Below, in pieces: positions 8,959 to 16,464 of a DNA stretch of 39,411 nt (positions within the stretch are counted from its first letter, which is position 1; every line of letters starts with the position of its first letter). The notes beneath the pieces were generated by a model. That model worked only from the letters and a program-made list of their open reading frames with translations, was not told the origin of the DNA and searched no databases. The position numbers and the translations under genes were made by a program. Origin of the DNA: Terriglobia bacterium (GTDB lineage: Bacteria > Acidobacteriota > Terriglobia > Acidiferrales > UBA7541); contig JAIQEV010000036.1 in NCBI GenBank assembly GCA_020073585.1, forward strand, positions 1-39,411, given 5' to 3'.

Positions 8959-9471
8959 TTATTCCGGAAAATCGGGATGCGGCGTCAAGCTGCAATAGCG
9001 CCCGGAGTGGAACAGCAGAGGTTTTTCCTCGGACCGGAGGTATTCCTCCACCTGCCCCAGAAAAATGACGTGATCGCCGCCGTCAAATTGTCCCACGTTC
9101 CGGCAAACCAACTGGGCCGCGACTCCCTTCAAGCGCGGCACACCGGCCTTCCCTTCCTCCAGCTCAACCCCTGCAAACCGGTCGGGAACCTGCGAGGCAA
9201 ACTGCCGGGACAGGCCGTGTTGTCCGGCCGCCAGAATATTGATCGCGAAATGGCTGGCCTCTTGAAAGGCTGCCAGGCTCGGCGATTGCCGGACGAGACA
9301 CCAGAGTACCAGCGGCGGCTGGAGAGAAACGGAAGTAAAGGAGTTGACGGTCAGGCCGATGAAGCGGCCGTCCTGGCCCCGGGTGGTGACCACGGTGACG
9401 CCCGTGGCGAACTGCCCGAGCGTGCGGCGGTAATCCTTCGGGTCGAAGTCCTCGGCTGCAGTGCTCTTCAT
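8959..9471 (-). CDS. Flavin reductase (StyB/HpaC-like) of a two-component monooxygenase
   Basis: A 170-residue flavin-reductase-like FMN-binding domain protein. The family core is clear: RRTLGQFATGVTVVTTR, GLTVNSFTSVSLQPPLVLWCL, then ASHFAINIL, FAGVELEEGKAGVP and GDHVIFLGQVEEY. Such enzymes use NAD(P)H to make free reduced flavin for a partner oxygenase. The ATG at 9471 lies 8 bases after the SDR stop, so the two genes form an operon; the frame runs further upstream only inside the SDR gene. The StyA-like oxygenase starts 974 bases away on the opposite strand and is the likely partner, as in styrene (StyA-StyB) and indole monooxygenases. Pairing is inferred from family and proximity. Confidence 0.85.
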   Translation of the reverse strand: MKSTAAEDFDPKDYRRTLGQFATGVTVVTTRGQDGRFIGLTVNSFTSVSLQPPLVLWCLVRQSPSLAAFQEASHFAINILAAGQHGLSRQFASQVPDRFAGVELEEGKAGVPRLKGVAAQLVCRNVGQFDGGDHVIFLGQVEEYLRSEEKPLLFHSGRYCSLTPHPDFPE

Positions 9472-9478
9472 ATCTTCG

Positions 9479-10267
9479 CTATTCCGCCAGCTTCGGAATC
9501 GCCTCTTCAGCGCGTTCCGGACCCATGGCGGCATAGCCGCCGTCCACGGCAAGATCCGTCCCGGTGATGAACGAGGCATGGCTGGAACAGAGGAAAACAA
9601 CAGCCTGCGCTACTTCTTCCGGGTTGCCGATGCGTCCCAGCAGATGAAAGGGAGCACCCACGCTGTCGGCCTTCGCGCGATTGTTCTTGCTCAGCTCGGC
9701 AATAACCTTCGACCAGGTCCAGCCAGGGGAGACGGAGTTGACGCGGATCTTGTCCCCGGCCAGGTCCATGGCCTCGTTGCGCGTCAACTGCAGCGTCGCC
9801 GCCTTGCTGACCGGGTAGAGCCAGCGGCCATGCTGCGCCACCTTCGCGCTGATGCTGCCGAAATTCACCACCGCGCCGCCGCCCCGCTGGACCATGTGCG
9901 GGCGCACGGCCTTCAGCATCATCACCCCGCCGACAACGTTGATGTTGTAGCTGTCCAGCCAATCCTGCCGCGAGGCGTTCAGTCCGCCATCCACGTAGAC
10001 GCAGGCCACGTTGACCAGGAAATCGATACCGCCGAACGCCGCGATGGTCTGCTCGACACAAACGGCGATCTGCTTGTCGTCGCCCAGATCCGTGCGGATG
10101 AAGCGCACGCCTTCGGAGAGTTCGCCGGCAATGGCCTGGCCGCCCGCCGCGTCGATATCCGCCACAACTACCTTCGTGCCTTCCCGATGAAAGGCCCGGA
10201 CCACGTGGGCGCCAATCATCGTTCCGCCGCCCGTGACGATGGCGACCTTCCCTTTCAGACCTTCCAT
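9479..10267 (-). CDS. Short-chain dehydrogenase/reductase
   Basis: A 262-residue classical SDR. The NAD(P)-binding motif TGGGTMIG starts at residue 12. The catalytic set includes S138 (FGSIS), Y151 and K155 (YPVSK), followed by RVNSVSPGWTWS and a C-terminal ITGTDLAVDGGYA. D38 after the second beta-strand (VVVADID) suggests NAD rather than NADP. The usual NNAG is replaced by NVAC. A strong GGGGGAGG site precedes the ATG at 10267. It is the first gene of the SDR-flavin reductase unit, divergent from the StyA-like gene. In indole and styrene routes an SDR oxidises a diol, hydroxyl or epoxide-derived product; that role here is inference. Confidence 0.88.
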   Translation of the reverse strand: MEGLKGKVAIVTGGGTMIGAHVVRAFHREGTKVVVADIDAAGGQAIAGELSEGVRFIRTDLGDDKQIAVCVEQTIAAFGGIDFLVNVACVYVDGGLNASRQDWLDSYNINVVGGVMMLKAVRPHMVQRGGGAVVNFGSISAKVAQHGRWLYPVSKAATLQLTRNEAMDLAGDKIRVNSVSPGWTWSKVIAELSKNNRAKADSVGAPFHLLGRIGNPEEVAQAVVFLCSSHASFITGTDLAVDGGYAAMGPERAEEAIPKLAE

Positions 10268-10307
10268 GACGGCCTCCCCCTGTGAATTCTCCGGCCTATT
10301 CCAGAGC

Positions 10308-10335
10308 TTGTTTTTTCCGGCGCAGATACTATCAT
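10308..10335 (+). promoter_or_regulatory. Candidate promoter for the StyA-like gene
   Basis: TTGTTT (10308-10313), a 16-base spacer and TATCAT (10330-10335) form a reasonable sigma70-like promoter in the 177-base spacer between divergent SDR and oxygenase genes. This is pattern matching only. Confidence 0.35.
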
Positions 10336-10444
10336 ATGGCCCCGCTGCAAAGAACGGGCGGTGTCGCCCGCTGGACAGCAACCAGAAAACGCAGGGGAAG
10401 CGCGCGGAATCATCGCAAAGCGGCCGGTAAAAAAGGAGCATTCC

Positions 10445-11674
10445 ATGAGGAAGATCGCCATCGTCGGCGCGGGACAGGCGGGCTTGCAGTTGGCTCTCGG
10501 TCTCCAGCAGAAGGGTTATGCCGTCACCGTCGTCTCCAGCCGCACTCCCCAGCAGATCCGCGCCGGCCGCGTCAGCTCCAGCCAGTTTATGTTTGACAGT
10601 TCTCTGCAGATCGAGCGGGACCTGGGCATCAACTTTTGGGAGAAGGAGTGCCCGACGACCGAGGGGATCGGCTTTTCGATTCCCGGGCCGGATGGCGGCC
10701 GCGCTCTGTTCTGGGAAGCGAAGCTGGACCATTACGGCCAGTCCATCGACCAGCGCGTCAAGTTTGCCGGCTGGCTCGAAGAGTTTGCCAAGCGCGGCGG
10801 TCAAATCATCTACAAGGAAGCCAGCGCTCAGGACCTCGAGGAGTATGCCAGGAGCCACGACCTCGTGATTGTGGCCGCCGGCAAAGGGGAGATCAATCAA
10901 CTCTTCACGCGCGACACCGCACGCTCCACCTTCGATCAGCCCATGCGTGCCCTGGCGCTGACCTATGTCAAGAAGATGGTGCCCCGCAAGGCCTTCACCG
11001 CCGTGGCCTTCAGCCTCATCCCCGGGCTCGGCGAATATTTCGTCTTCCCGGCGCTGACCGTCAGCGGCCCCTGCGAGATCATGGTCTTCGAGGGAGTCCC
11101 CGGCGGCCCCATGGATTGCTGGCAGGATGTAAAGACGCCGCAGCAGCATCTCCAGCGCAGCAAGGAGATCCTGGCTAAGTTTCTGCCGTGGGAAGCGGAG
11201 CGCTGCCAGGAGATCGAACTCACCGACGACAACGGCATTCTCGCGGGCAGATTCGCGCCCACCATCCGCAAACCGGTCTGCAAACTGCCCTCCGGGAAGA
11301 CCATCCTGGGCATGGGCGACGTGGTGGTGCTCAACGATCCGATCACCGGGCAGGGCGCGAATACGGCGTGCAAGTGCGCAAAAGTCTATATGGACTGCAT
11401 CCTGGAACGCGGCGGCAAACCGTTCGATGCCGGCTGGATGCAGCAGACCTTCGAGACCTTCTACAGCTATGCGCAGTGGGTGGCCAAGTGGACGAATTCG
11501 CTGCTGACCCCGCCGCCGCCCCAGGTGCTGCAGCTGATGGGTGCGGCTTCGCAGATTCCCAAGCTGGCCAGCCTCATTTCCAACGGCTTCAACAACCCGC
11601 CCGCTTACAACCCCTGGTGGTTTGACGCGGCGGAAGCCGAGAAGCTGATCAAGCGCCTGCAGGCGGACAATTAG
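10445..11674 (+). CDS. FAD-dependent monooxygenase, styrene/indole monooxygenase-like (StyA family)
   Basis: A 409-residue flavoprotein, close to the StyA length. The dinucleotide motif GAGQAG at residues 8-13 sits in MRKIAIVGAGQAGLQLALGL, a start typical of StyA-type enzymes. Also present are the VSSRTPQQIRAGRVSSSQ segment, VKFAGWLEEFAKRGG, DLVIVAAGKGEI, and a later flavin-site motif with GDVVVLNDPITGQGANTACK. Members use reduced FAD from a separate reductase to epoxidise styrene or oxidise indole. AAGGAG lies six bases before the ATG. It is followed 53 bases later by the AhpD-like gene, probably co-transcribed, and is divergent from the SDR and flavin reductase. The substrate is unknown. 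Confidence 0.88.
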   Translation: MRKIAIVGAGQAGLQLALGLQQKGYAVTVVSSRTPQQIRAGRVSSSQFMFDSSLQIERDLGINFWEKECPTTEGIGFSIPGPDGGRALFWEAKLDHYGQSIDQRVKFAGWLEEFAKRGGQIIYKEASAQDLEEYARSHDLVIVAAGKGEINQLFTRDTARSTFDQPMRALALTYVKKMVPRKAFTAVAFSLIPGLGEYFVFPALTVSGPCEIMVFEGVPGGPMDCWQDVKTPQQHLQRSKEILAKFLPWEAERCQEIELTDDNGILAGRFAPTIRKPVCKLPSGKTILGMGDVVVLNDPITGQGANTACKCAKVYMDCILERGGKPFDAGWMQQTFETFYSYAQWVAKWTNSLLTPPPPQVLQLMGAASQIPKLASLISNGFNNPPAYNPWWFDAAEAEKLIKRLQADN

Positions 11675-11727
11675 CCCCTGCCGCGGAAGCAATTTTAAAA
11701 TCGCCTGCCCGCCGGGGGAGGTACACC

Positions 11728-12318
11728 ATGGCTTTGGTAAAGATCGTGAAGCCCGAGATGGTCGATGATCCCGTCGTCCGCGAGATTTTTGACTGGGTCA
11801 CGCGGATGGAAGGCGCGGTCCCGAATCACTTCTATGTCGAAATGAACTTCCCGGAGTTCTTCAAGGCCAAGTTGGGAGCCACCAAGGTACTCTGGCAGAT
11901 GGGCGAACTGACCCTGGATGAAATCCAGTACGTGGGGATTGCCGTTTCCAAGGCCAACGGCTGTCCCTATTGCACCGCGGCGTTCTGCACGATTCTGAAC
12001 TACGGTCTGAATGCCGGGGAAGATCAGGTAAAGAGATTCGTGGTGGAGATGGAAAACGCGCTCTCCGATCCGCGGCAGAAGTGCATCGTCACTTTCGCTC
12101 TGAAAGTGAACGCCACGCCCGCGAACATCACCGAAGAGGACATCGCCGGCCTCCGCCGCATCGGCTTGACCGACAAGGGCATCGTGCAACTGATCCACCT
12201 GGTGAGCGATTTCGCCTCCTACAACCGCCTCAATCTCGCTGTGCGCACGGATTACGACTACCGTGATCTTTGGCGCCATCTTGCTTTCGGTGATAAGAGT
12301 CCCCGGGCAGGACACTAG
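11728..12318 (+). CDS. Carboxymuconolactone decarboxylase/AhpD-family protein
   Basis: A 196-residue protein of the AhpD-like fold. The core LTLDEIQYVGIAVSKANGCPYCTAAFC holds a CPYC redox pair typical of AhpD-type alkylhydroperoxidase reductases. True carboxymuconolactone decarboxylases usually lack this pair. GGGGGAGG precedes the ATG. It directly follows the StyA-like gene, so it may detoxify peroxide leaking from uncoupled flavin oxygenation, or act on a ring-cleavage product; both are inferences. After its stop the sequence passes at once into an integrase remnant. Confidence 0.8.
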   Translation: MALVKIVKPEMVDDPVVREIFDWVTRMEGAVPNHFYVEMNFPEFFKAKLGATKVLWQMGELTLDEIQYVGIAVSKANGCPYCTAAFCTILNYGLNAGEDQVKRFVVEMENALSDPRQKCIVTFALKVNATPANITEEDIAGLRRIGLTDKGIVQLIHLVSDFASYNRLNLAVRTDYDYRDLWRHLAFGDKSPRAGH

Positions 12319-12328
12319 GCCCTTTTGG

Positions 12329-12586
12329 GACGGTTTGAATATCTCAATCGCCCGGTCCTGGGTGGAAGGTAATGTGGAAGATACAAAGACGGAAGGTTCC
12401 GCAAAGCCGCTTCCCATGGACCGTGATCTAGCGGCCATCCTTCGGCAACACCGAGAGAGAACGAAGGCCATTGATTCGGAATGGATCTTTGCCAACCCGG
12501 AAACAGGAATTCCGTATTGGCCGAGTAAGATTCGTGAGAATCATTTGGCTCCCGCCGGCATGGCAGCCGGCGCAAAACGTACCGGC
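12329..12586 (+). pseudogene. Tyrosine recombinase (phage integrase) fragment
   Basis: An 86-codon stretch with no start encodes a recognisable piece of a site-specific integrase catalytic domain: RSWVEGNVEDTKTEG, then KPLPMDRDLAAILRQHR, EWIFANPETG, PYWPSKIREN and PAGMAAG. In family members the catalytic HxxR and Tyr follow, but here the sequence diverges before reaching them. Both ends are therefore missing. It lies 27 bases left of the left copy of a 62-bp direct repeat, so it likely marks a past integration event. Confidence 0.7.
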
Positions 12587-12612
12587 TGCGCGCGCAATCT
12601 CGGCGGTTTTGG

Positions 12613-12674
12613 CATTCTTTCCGCAGGAGAGAATGCGGAATTTCGAACACTTTTCCACAGCCCATTCGAATACC
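12613..12674 (+). repeat. Left copy of 62-bp direct repeat
   Basis: 58 of 62 bases match 15903-15964, and the last 38 are identical. The repeat contains two TTCGAA hexamers and a TTTTCCACA motif. The two copies bracket the restriction-modification genes. Confidence 0.8.
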
Positions 12675-13308
12675 GCTCCCCGCCACTCTATCGAGGCCCA
12701 CCCCCTCTGCCCTTGTGGCACAGCCAACCTCCGCCCCATTGCTTGCGCATTTAGCAAGCGATGAATCCTGGCTGTGCTCTTTGCGCTTCAGCTCTTGTGG
12801 CACAGCCATTCCTGACTGTGCTCTTCATCCTGCCGCCTCTTTACCCTGGCCCACCCTCATCCCGCCACCCCCACGCCCGTCATTTGCGTCTCTTGCATCC
12901 CGGACGGTCTTGCGGGACCGAACGAATGTGAGGAACCGCTGCCCCTTCGCCCGCGCCGTTGGCGGGCGAAGAATCTCTCTTCGCTTGTGACATTTATGAC
13001 GGACCTCTGCCCCATCGCCCGCGTTCGTCTTGACCAATGAATCTCTCTGTGCGACTGGCCCACCCTCCTCTCGCGCTCCGTCCCCGTAGGGGCACGGCAT
13101 GCCGTGCCCGCTCTTGTCGGGACGCCATGCCCCGAACAGCAGTCGGGGCCGTGCCCGCTCTTCTCTTCCGCCGCGTCGCCTGGTGCTATCCTCTCCTCGC
13201 TCGTCGCCGTCAAGAAGAAACGCGATGAACCACACAAAGAATGCGCCCCCCGCCAATAAATTGCTTCGTTTGAGGAACGCGCTAAATCGTGGATAATGAC
13301 GCTTGCCA
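12675..13308. other. Noncoding, hairpin-rich spacer
   Basis: No credible gene. It holds a direct repeat of CTTGTGGCACAGCCA (12712 and 12794) with matching inverted GGCTGTGC/CTGTGC segments, a hairpin GCTTGC-N7-GCAAGC near 12741-12759, and a palindrome at 13090-13109. Open frames across it on both strands are rich in Arg, Pro and Ser and look like shadows of repeats. Confidence 0.5.
13090..13109. repeat. Perfect 20-bp palindrome GGGCACGGCATGCCGTGCCC
   Basis: Self-complementary across its full length, in the hairpin-rich spacer upstream of the methyltransferase. A partial related block (CCGTGCCCGCTCTT) occurs at 13102 and again near 13152. Confidence 0.7.
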
Positions 13309-14322
13309 ATGCATGCAACGGCCACAAGGAAACTTCTTCAGGGTCCGCCGGCCGAAGAGTCTTTAGACCTCGCCGCGTATGTTCCGGAAGGCTTGGGGGA
13401 TCTGCAAAACCCCCAAACGGCGATTCCGCGCATTGCAAAAAATCCGGACGCCATGCAGAAAATTGAACGGGCCGTGCATTCGGTTCCCACCAAGCATCAT
13501 CTCTATCTTGGCGATGCGCGAAAGATGGCGGCTCTGAAGGCCGAGAGCGTGCATCTGGTCCTTACCTCTCCGCCGTATTGGACGCTCAAGGAATACCGGG
13601 ACACCAAAGGGCAGTTAGGTCATGTCGAGGACTACGAAAAATTTCTCGAGGAGCTGGATAAAGTTTGGACTCAATGCTACCGGGCGTTGGTTCCGGGAGG
13701 CCGCCTGATCTGCGTCGTTGGTGATGTCTGCCTTTCGCGCCGGGAAAATGGCGGCCGGCACACCGTTGTTCCATTGCATTCGTCCATCCAGGAACATTGC
13801 CGCAAGCTCGGGTTTGACAACTTGGCCCCGATCATTTGGCACAAGATTTCGAATGCCGCCTACGAAGTCGAGAATGGCTCGGGCTTTCTTGGAAAGCCCT
13901 ATGAGCCGAATGCGGTCATCAAGAATGATATCGAATTTATTCTGATGGAACGCAAGCCGGGCGGATACCGCAGCCCCGATCTCTCTACAAAGATTCTGAG
14001 CACCATCTCTGCGGAGAACCACAAGAAGTGGTTCCAGCAGATCTGGAGCGGCGTGACGGGAGCCTCAACCAAGCGGCACCCTGCCCCCTATCCCCTCGAG
14101 CTTGCCGAAAGACTCGTCCGCATGTTCAGTTTTGCCGGCGATACGGTTCTCGACCCCTTCATGGGCACCGGCACTACCACGGTCGCAGCGGCAAAATGGG
14201 GCCGCAAGAGCATTGGATTCGAGATCGACGAGCACTACTACAAGTTGGCCCAAAAACGCATTTCCGAAGAGACCTCCTCGCTTTTCAGCGTCGCGGAAAT
14301 CCTTTCCGCAGTGGCCAGGTAA
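13309..14322 (+). CDS. DNA methyltransferase, beta class (TSPPYW), of a type II R-M system
   Basis: A 337-residue AdoMet-dependent DNA amino-methyltransferase. The catalytic motif IV TSPPYW (residues 86-91) comes before the AdoMet-binding motif I DPFMGTGTT (282-290), the order that defines the beta class. SPPY suggests N4-cytosine methylation, with N6-adenine possible. FEIDEHYYKLAQKR after motif I is typical. The start at 13309 has no strong ribosome site, so the N-terminus is uncertain. The restriction gene begins 8 bases after the stop. Third codon positions look less GC-rich than in the flanking catabolic genes. It should protect the site cut by its neighbour, presumably CTCGAG; sites of that sequence occur in the window, including near 13644 within this gene. 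Confidence 0.88.
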   Translation: MHATATRKLLQGPPAEESLDLAAYVPEGLGDLQNPQTAIPRIAKNPDAMQKIERAVHSVPTKHHLYLGDARKMAALKAESVHLVLTSPPYWTLKEYRDTKGQLGHVEDYEKFLEELDKVWTQCYRALVPGGRLICVVGDVCLSRRENGGRHTVVPLHSSIQEHCRKLGFDNLAPIIWHKISNAAYEVENGSGFLGKPYEPNAVIKNDIEFILMERKPGGYRSPDLSTKILSTISAENHKKWFQQIWSGVTGASTKRHPAPYPLELAERLVRMFSFAGDTVLDPFMGTGTTTVAAAKWGRKSIGFEIDEHYYKLAQKRISEETSSLFSVAEILSAVAR

Positions 14323-14330
14323 ATCTCCGA

Positions 14331-15065
14331 ATGGCTCTCCATCCCAAGCTGGAAAAGCGGCTTCGCAGGGCCATCCAGCACTTCTGGACCACTCGCAAAA
14401 CCCAAGCCCGGAAGCAGGGTTCTAAGACTGGCTCGCGCGACGCTGGCGCAAGAACGGCCGTGACCGGCGGGCGTCAGATGGACGGTTTTATAGCCCTGGT
14501 GCGGGACTTCCTCTGCGAAAATGGTCTCCCCAAGGCCCACGTCTACTGCGAAAAGCGAGTGGAACTTCCCGGGTGGTACCGCCCCGAAAAGAAATGGGAT
14601 CTCTTGATCGTGGCGGACGGACAGTTCTTGGCTGGCATCGAATTCAAATCTCAGGTCGGCTCCTTCGGAAATAATTACAATAACCGGACTGAGGAAGCCA
14701 TTGGGAGCGCTACTGACATTTGGGCAGCGTATCGCGAGGGAGCTTTCAAGCCCTCTGCCCGTCCTTGGTTGGGCTACATGATGCTTTTGGAAGAGGCGCC
14801 GGACTCCACTCGGCCAGTCCGGGCGCAGGAACCGCACTTCAAGGTCTTTCCGGAATTCCAGGACTCGTCCTACGCGAAGCGCTATGAAATTCTCCTGACC
14901 AAACTCGTGCGCGAAAGATTCTATGACTCCGCATGCTTTTTGCTCTCCGACGCCCAAAAGGGGCCCAAAGGAAATTATCGGGAGCCAGCCGCTGAATTAA
15001 CCTTCGAGAACTTCATGGCATCCCTATTGGCGCGCGCAATTTCCGCGGCAAAGACCAAGAAGTAA
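14331..15065 (+). CDS. Type II restriction endonuclease, XhoI/PaeR7I family
   Basis: A 244-residue protein, close in size to PaeR7I. The XhoI-family landmarks are strong: AIQHFWTTR, DAGARTAVTGGRQMDGF, ELPGWYRPEKKWDLLIV, IEFKSQVGSFGNNYNNRTEEA and SATDIWAAYREGAF. The PD-(D/E)xK nuclease residues are probably D90 and E104-x-K106. Known family members recognise CTCGAG, so this one probably cuts there. The ATG at 14331 is 8 bases after the methyltransferase stop, giving a compact R-M operon. Low-GC codon use and flanking direct repeats point to horizontal transfer. Confidence 0.88.
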   Translation: MALHPKLEKRLRRAIQHFWTTRKTQARKQGSKTGSRDAGARTAVTGGRQMDGFIALVRDFLCENGLPKAHVYCEKRVELPGWYRPEKKWDLLIVADGQFLAGIEFKSQVGSFGNNYNNRTEEAIGSATDIWAAYREGAFKPSARPWLGYMMLLEEAPDSTRPVRAQEPHFKVFPEFQDSSYAKRYEILLTKLVRERFYDSACFLLSDAQKGPKGNYREPAAELTFENFMASLLARAISAAKTKK

Positions 15066-15105
15066 CTCGCCTCCTAACATCTGTGCGCCGGACGCATGAG
15101 GTACC

Positions 15106-15160
15106 CTTAACGAGTGAGCAAGATCGGAGGTGGCCTTCGCTCTTATCGAGGGCCACCCGC
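15106..15160. repeat. Hairpin element, copy 1 (3' of the restriction gene)
   Basis: The shared core GCAAGATCGG-(A)-GGTGGC is followed by a loop containing TTCG and by GGCCACCC. The stem is GGTGGCC/GGCCACC. A related copy in the same orientation lies at 23173-23227. Confidence 0.6.
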
Positions 15161-15234
15161 CGGACTTGTTGATTTTTTAACCTGTCCTGTTAAGCTTTGG
15201 CTGTCGTTACTCCTTTTTAACGCAGGGGCTAGCC

Positions 15235-15876
15235 TTGTCCCAAGTTATCAGCATCGTCGTGTCGACCCTGGCGTTGGCCATTTCAGTGGCCACGGCATGG
15301 TTGACCTTATTCCGGCGTGGGACGGTCCGGATGACGCAGCCCACTACGATCTACTTCGGGGCAGACGATTCGGCTAGTCCCTCTCCGAAAGTCTATCTTC
15401 GGACTCTGCTTTACAGCACGGCAAAGCGTGGCCAGATCATCGAGAGCATGTTCGTGAAACTCCGCCGTGGGGAATCAATCCAGACGTTCAATATTTGGGT
15501 ATACGGTGAAGACTCCTTGGCCCGTGGGAGCGGGTTATACGTCGGGGAAAACGGCGTGACTTGCAATCACCACTTCCTGCTGCCCGCAGATGGCACTAAG
15601 TTCGACTTCCTGCCAGGTGAATACAAAGTGGAAGTGTACGCGTCGCTGGTCGGTGAGAGGCAACCACTCCTGCTTTACGTCACCGGTCTGTCGGTATCTG
15701 AGCAGACTGCGAAGCAACTCCAGGATAGGGAGTACGGAGTCTATTTCGACTGGGGGCCAGACTCCGGACACTACCACGCGCATGTTCGTATGCGCCCGAA
15801 CCCGAAGTCGTTGCCGGAGTTCTTCGAGGCAGCTCTTCGCAACCCCGCTCTTCAGTCGAAAGAGGTCTCCGAGTAG
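15235..15876 (+). CDS. Membrane-anchored protein of unknown function
   Basis: 213 residues starting with TTG at 15235; an AGGGG element about six bases upstream supports it and no in-frame ATG precedes the membrane segment. One N-terminal helix (about residues 4-25, VISIVVSTLALAISVATAWLTLF) is followed by RRGTVRMTQPTTIYF and a soluble region. That region has a conserved feel (LLYSTAKRGQIIESMFVKLRRGE, NIWVYGEDSLARGSGLYVGENGVTCNHHFLLP, YFDWGPDSGHYHAH) and looks beta-rich. I do not recognise a named domain. It is the last gene inside the direct-repeat-bounded segment with the R-M pair, so it may be cargo of that island. Confidence 0.7.
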   Translation: MSQVISIVVSTLALAISVATAWLTLFRRGTVRMTQPTTIYFGADDSASPSPKVYLRTLLYSTAKRGQIIESMFVKLRRGESIQTFNIWVYGEDSLARGSGLYVGENGVTCNHHFLLPADGTKFDFLPGEYKVEVYASLVGERQPLLLYVTGLSVSEQTAKQLQDREYGVYFDWGPDSGHYHAHVRMRPNPKSLPEFFEAALRNPALQSKEVSE

Positions 15877-15902
15877 AACTGTCCGTTGTGAAGCCGCGTG
15901 CC

Positions 15903-15964
15903 CATTCTTTCCGCAGGAAAGGGTGGGGAATTTCGAACACTTTTCCACAGCCCATTCGAATACC
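15903..15964 (+). repeat. Right copy of 62-bp direct repeat
   Basis: Matches 12613-12674 at 58 of 62 positions, offset 3290 bases. It starts 27 bases after the stop of the membrane-anchored orphan. The spacer from 15965 to 16464 contains the heptamer array and no gene. Confidence 0.8.
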
Positions 15965-16155
15965 AGTCACTACTACTAAATAATATTGACGTGCAGTACC
16001 TCCTGAAGTATACTTTTTTCAGTTCCAGCGCGGAGGTGACGGAGCCACACTCCTTGTCCGCGCAACCTCTGCCCCATCCATTCTTCCACCCCACCCGCGC
16101 CTCCGCGGAGCACGCCTCCCAGCCAACTCCTTTCTTTTCTGCTCTTGCGCCCCAC

Positions 16156-16211
16156 GAGTCACCAGTCACGAGTCACAAGTCACGAACCACCAGTCACGCG
16201 TCACGAACCAC
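16156..16211. repeat. Eight tandem heptamers (NNGTCAC type)
   Basis: Units read GAGTCAC, CAGTCAC, GAGTCAC, AAGTCAC, GAACCAC, CAGTCAC, GCGTCAC, GAACCAC with no gaps. A shorter array of the same type is at 31004-31031. It lies about 250 bases upstream of the DUF1015 gene. Confidence 0.8.
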
Positions 16212-16464
16212 TTTGTTTTCAACCTCTTGCGCACTCTTTGCGCTGACGGTAAACTCCAAGCTCTTTAGAATCAATCACTACCGCACTCTTTTGCGTCGCA
16301 CGGCGGGGGTGGGGGGTAGACCTGCTTTTTCTAACCCCGCTCCTTCTACCAAAGATCTCTTCCGGCTCCAGCCGCGCCATGCCGCTTCTACCCTTTCGCG
16401 AATCGCCGGCTTCTCGCGTAAAATGGTTGGTTCGTCGCCGTACCCCATTCGGATCGGAGAACTT

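Noticed and set aside
12640-12660. DnaA-box-like TTTTCCACA inside the direct repeats as a replication origin
   Set aside because: Only one box per repeat, with no AT-rich unwinding region and no replication gene nearby.
12825-13438. Long open frames on the minus strand between the integrase relic and the methyltransferase
   Set aside because: Composition is Arg/Pro/Ser-rich, frames cross palindromes and the methyltransferase start, and no ribosome site or family motif is present.
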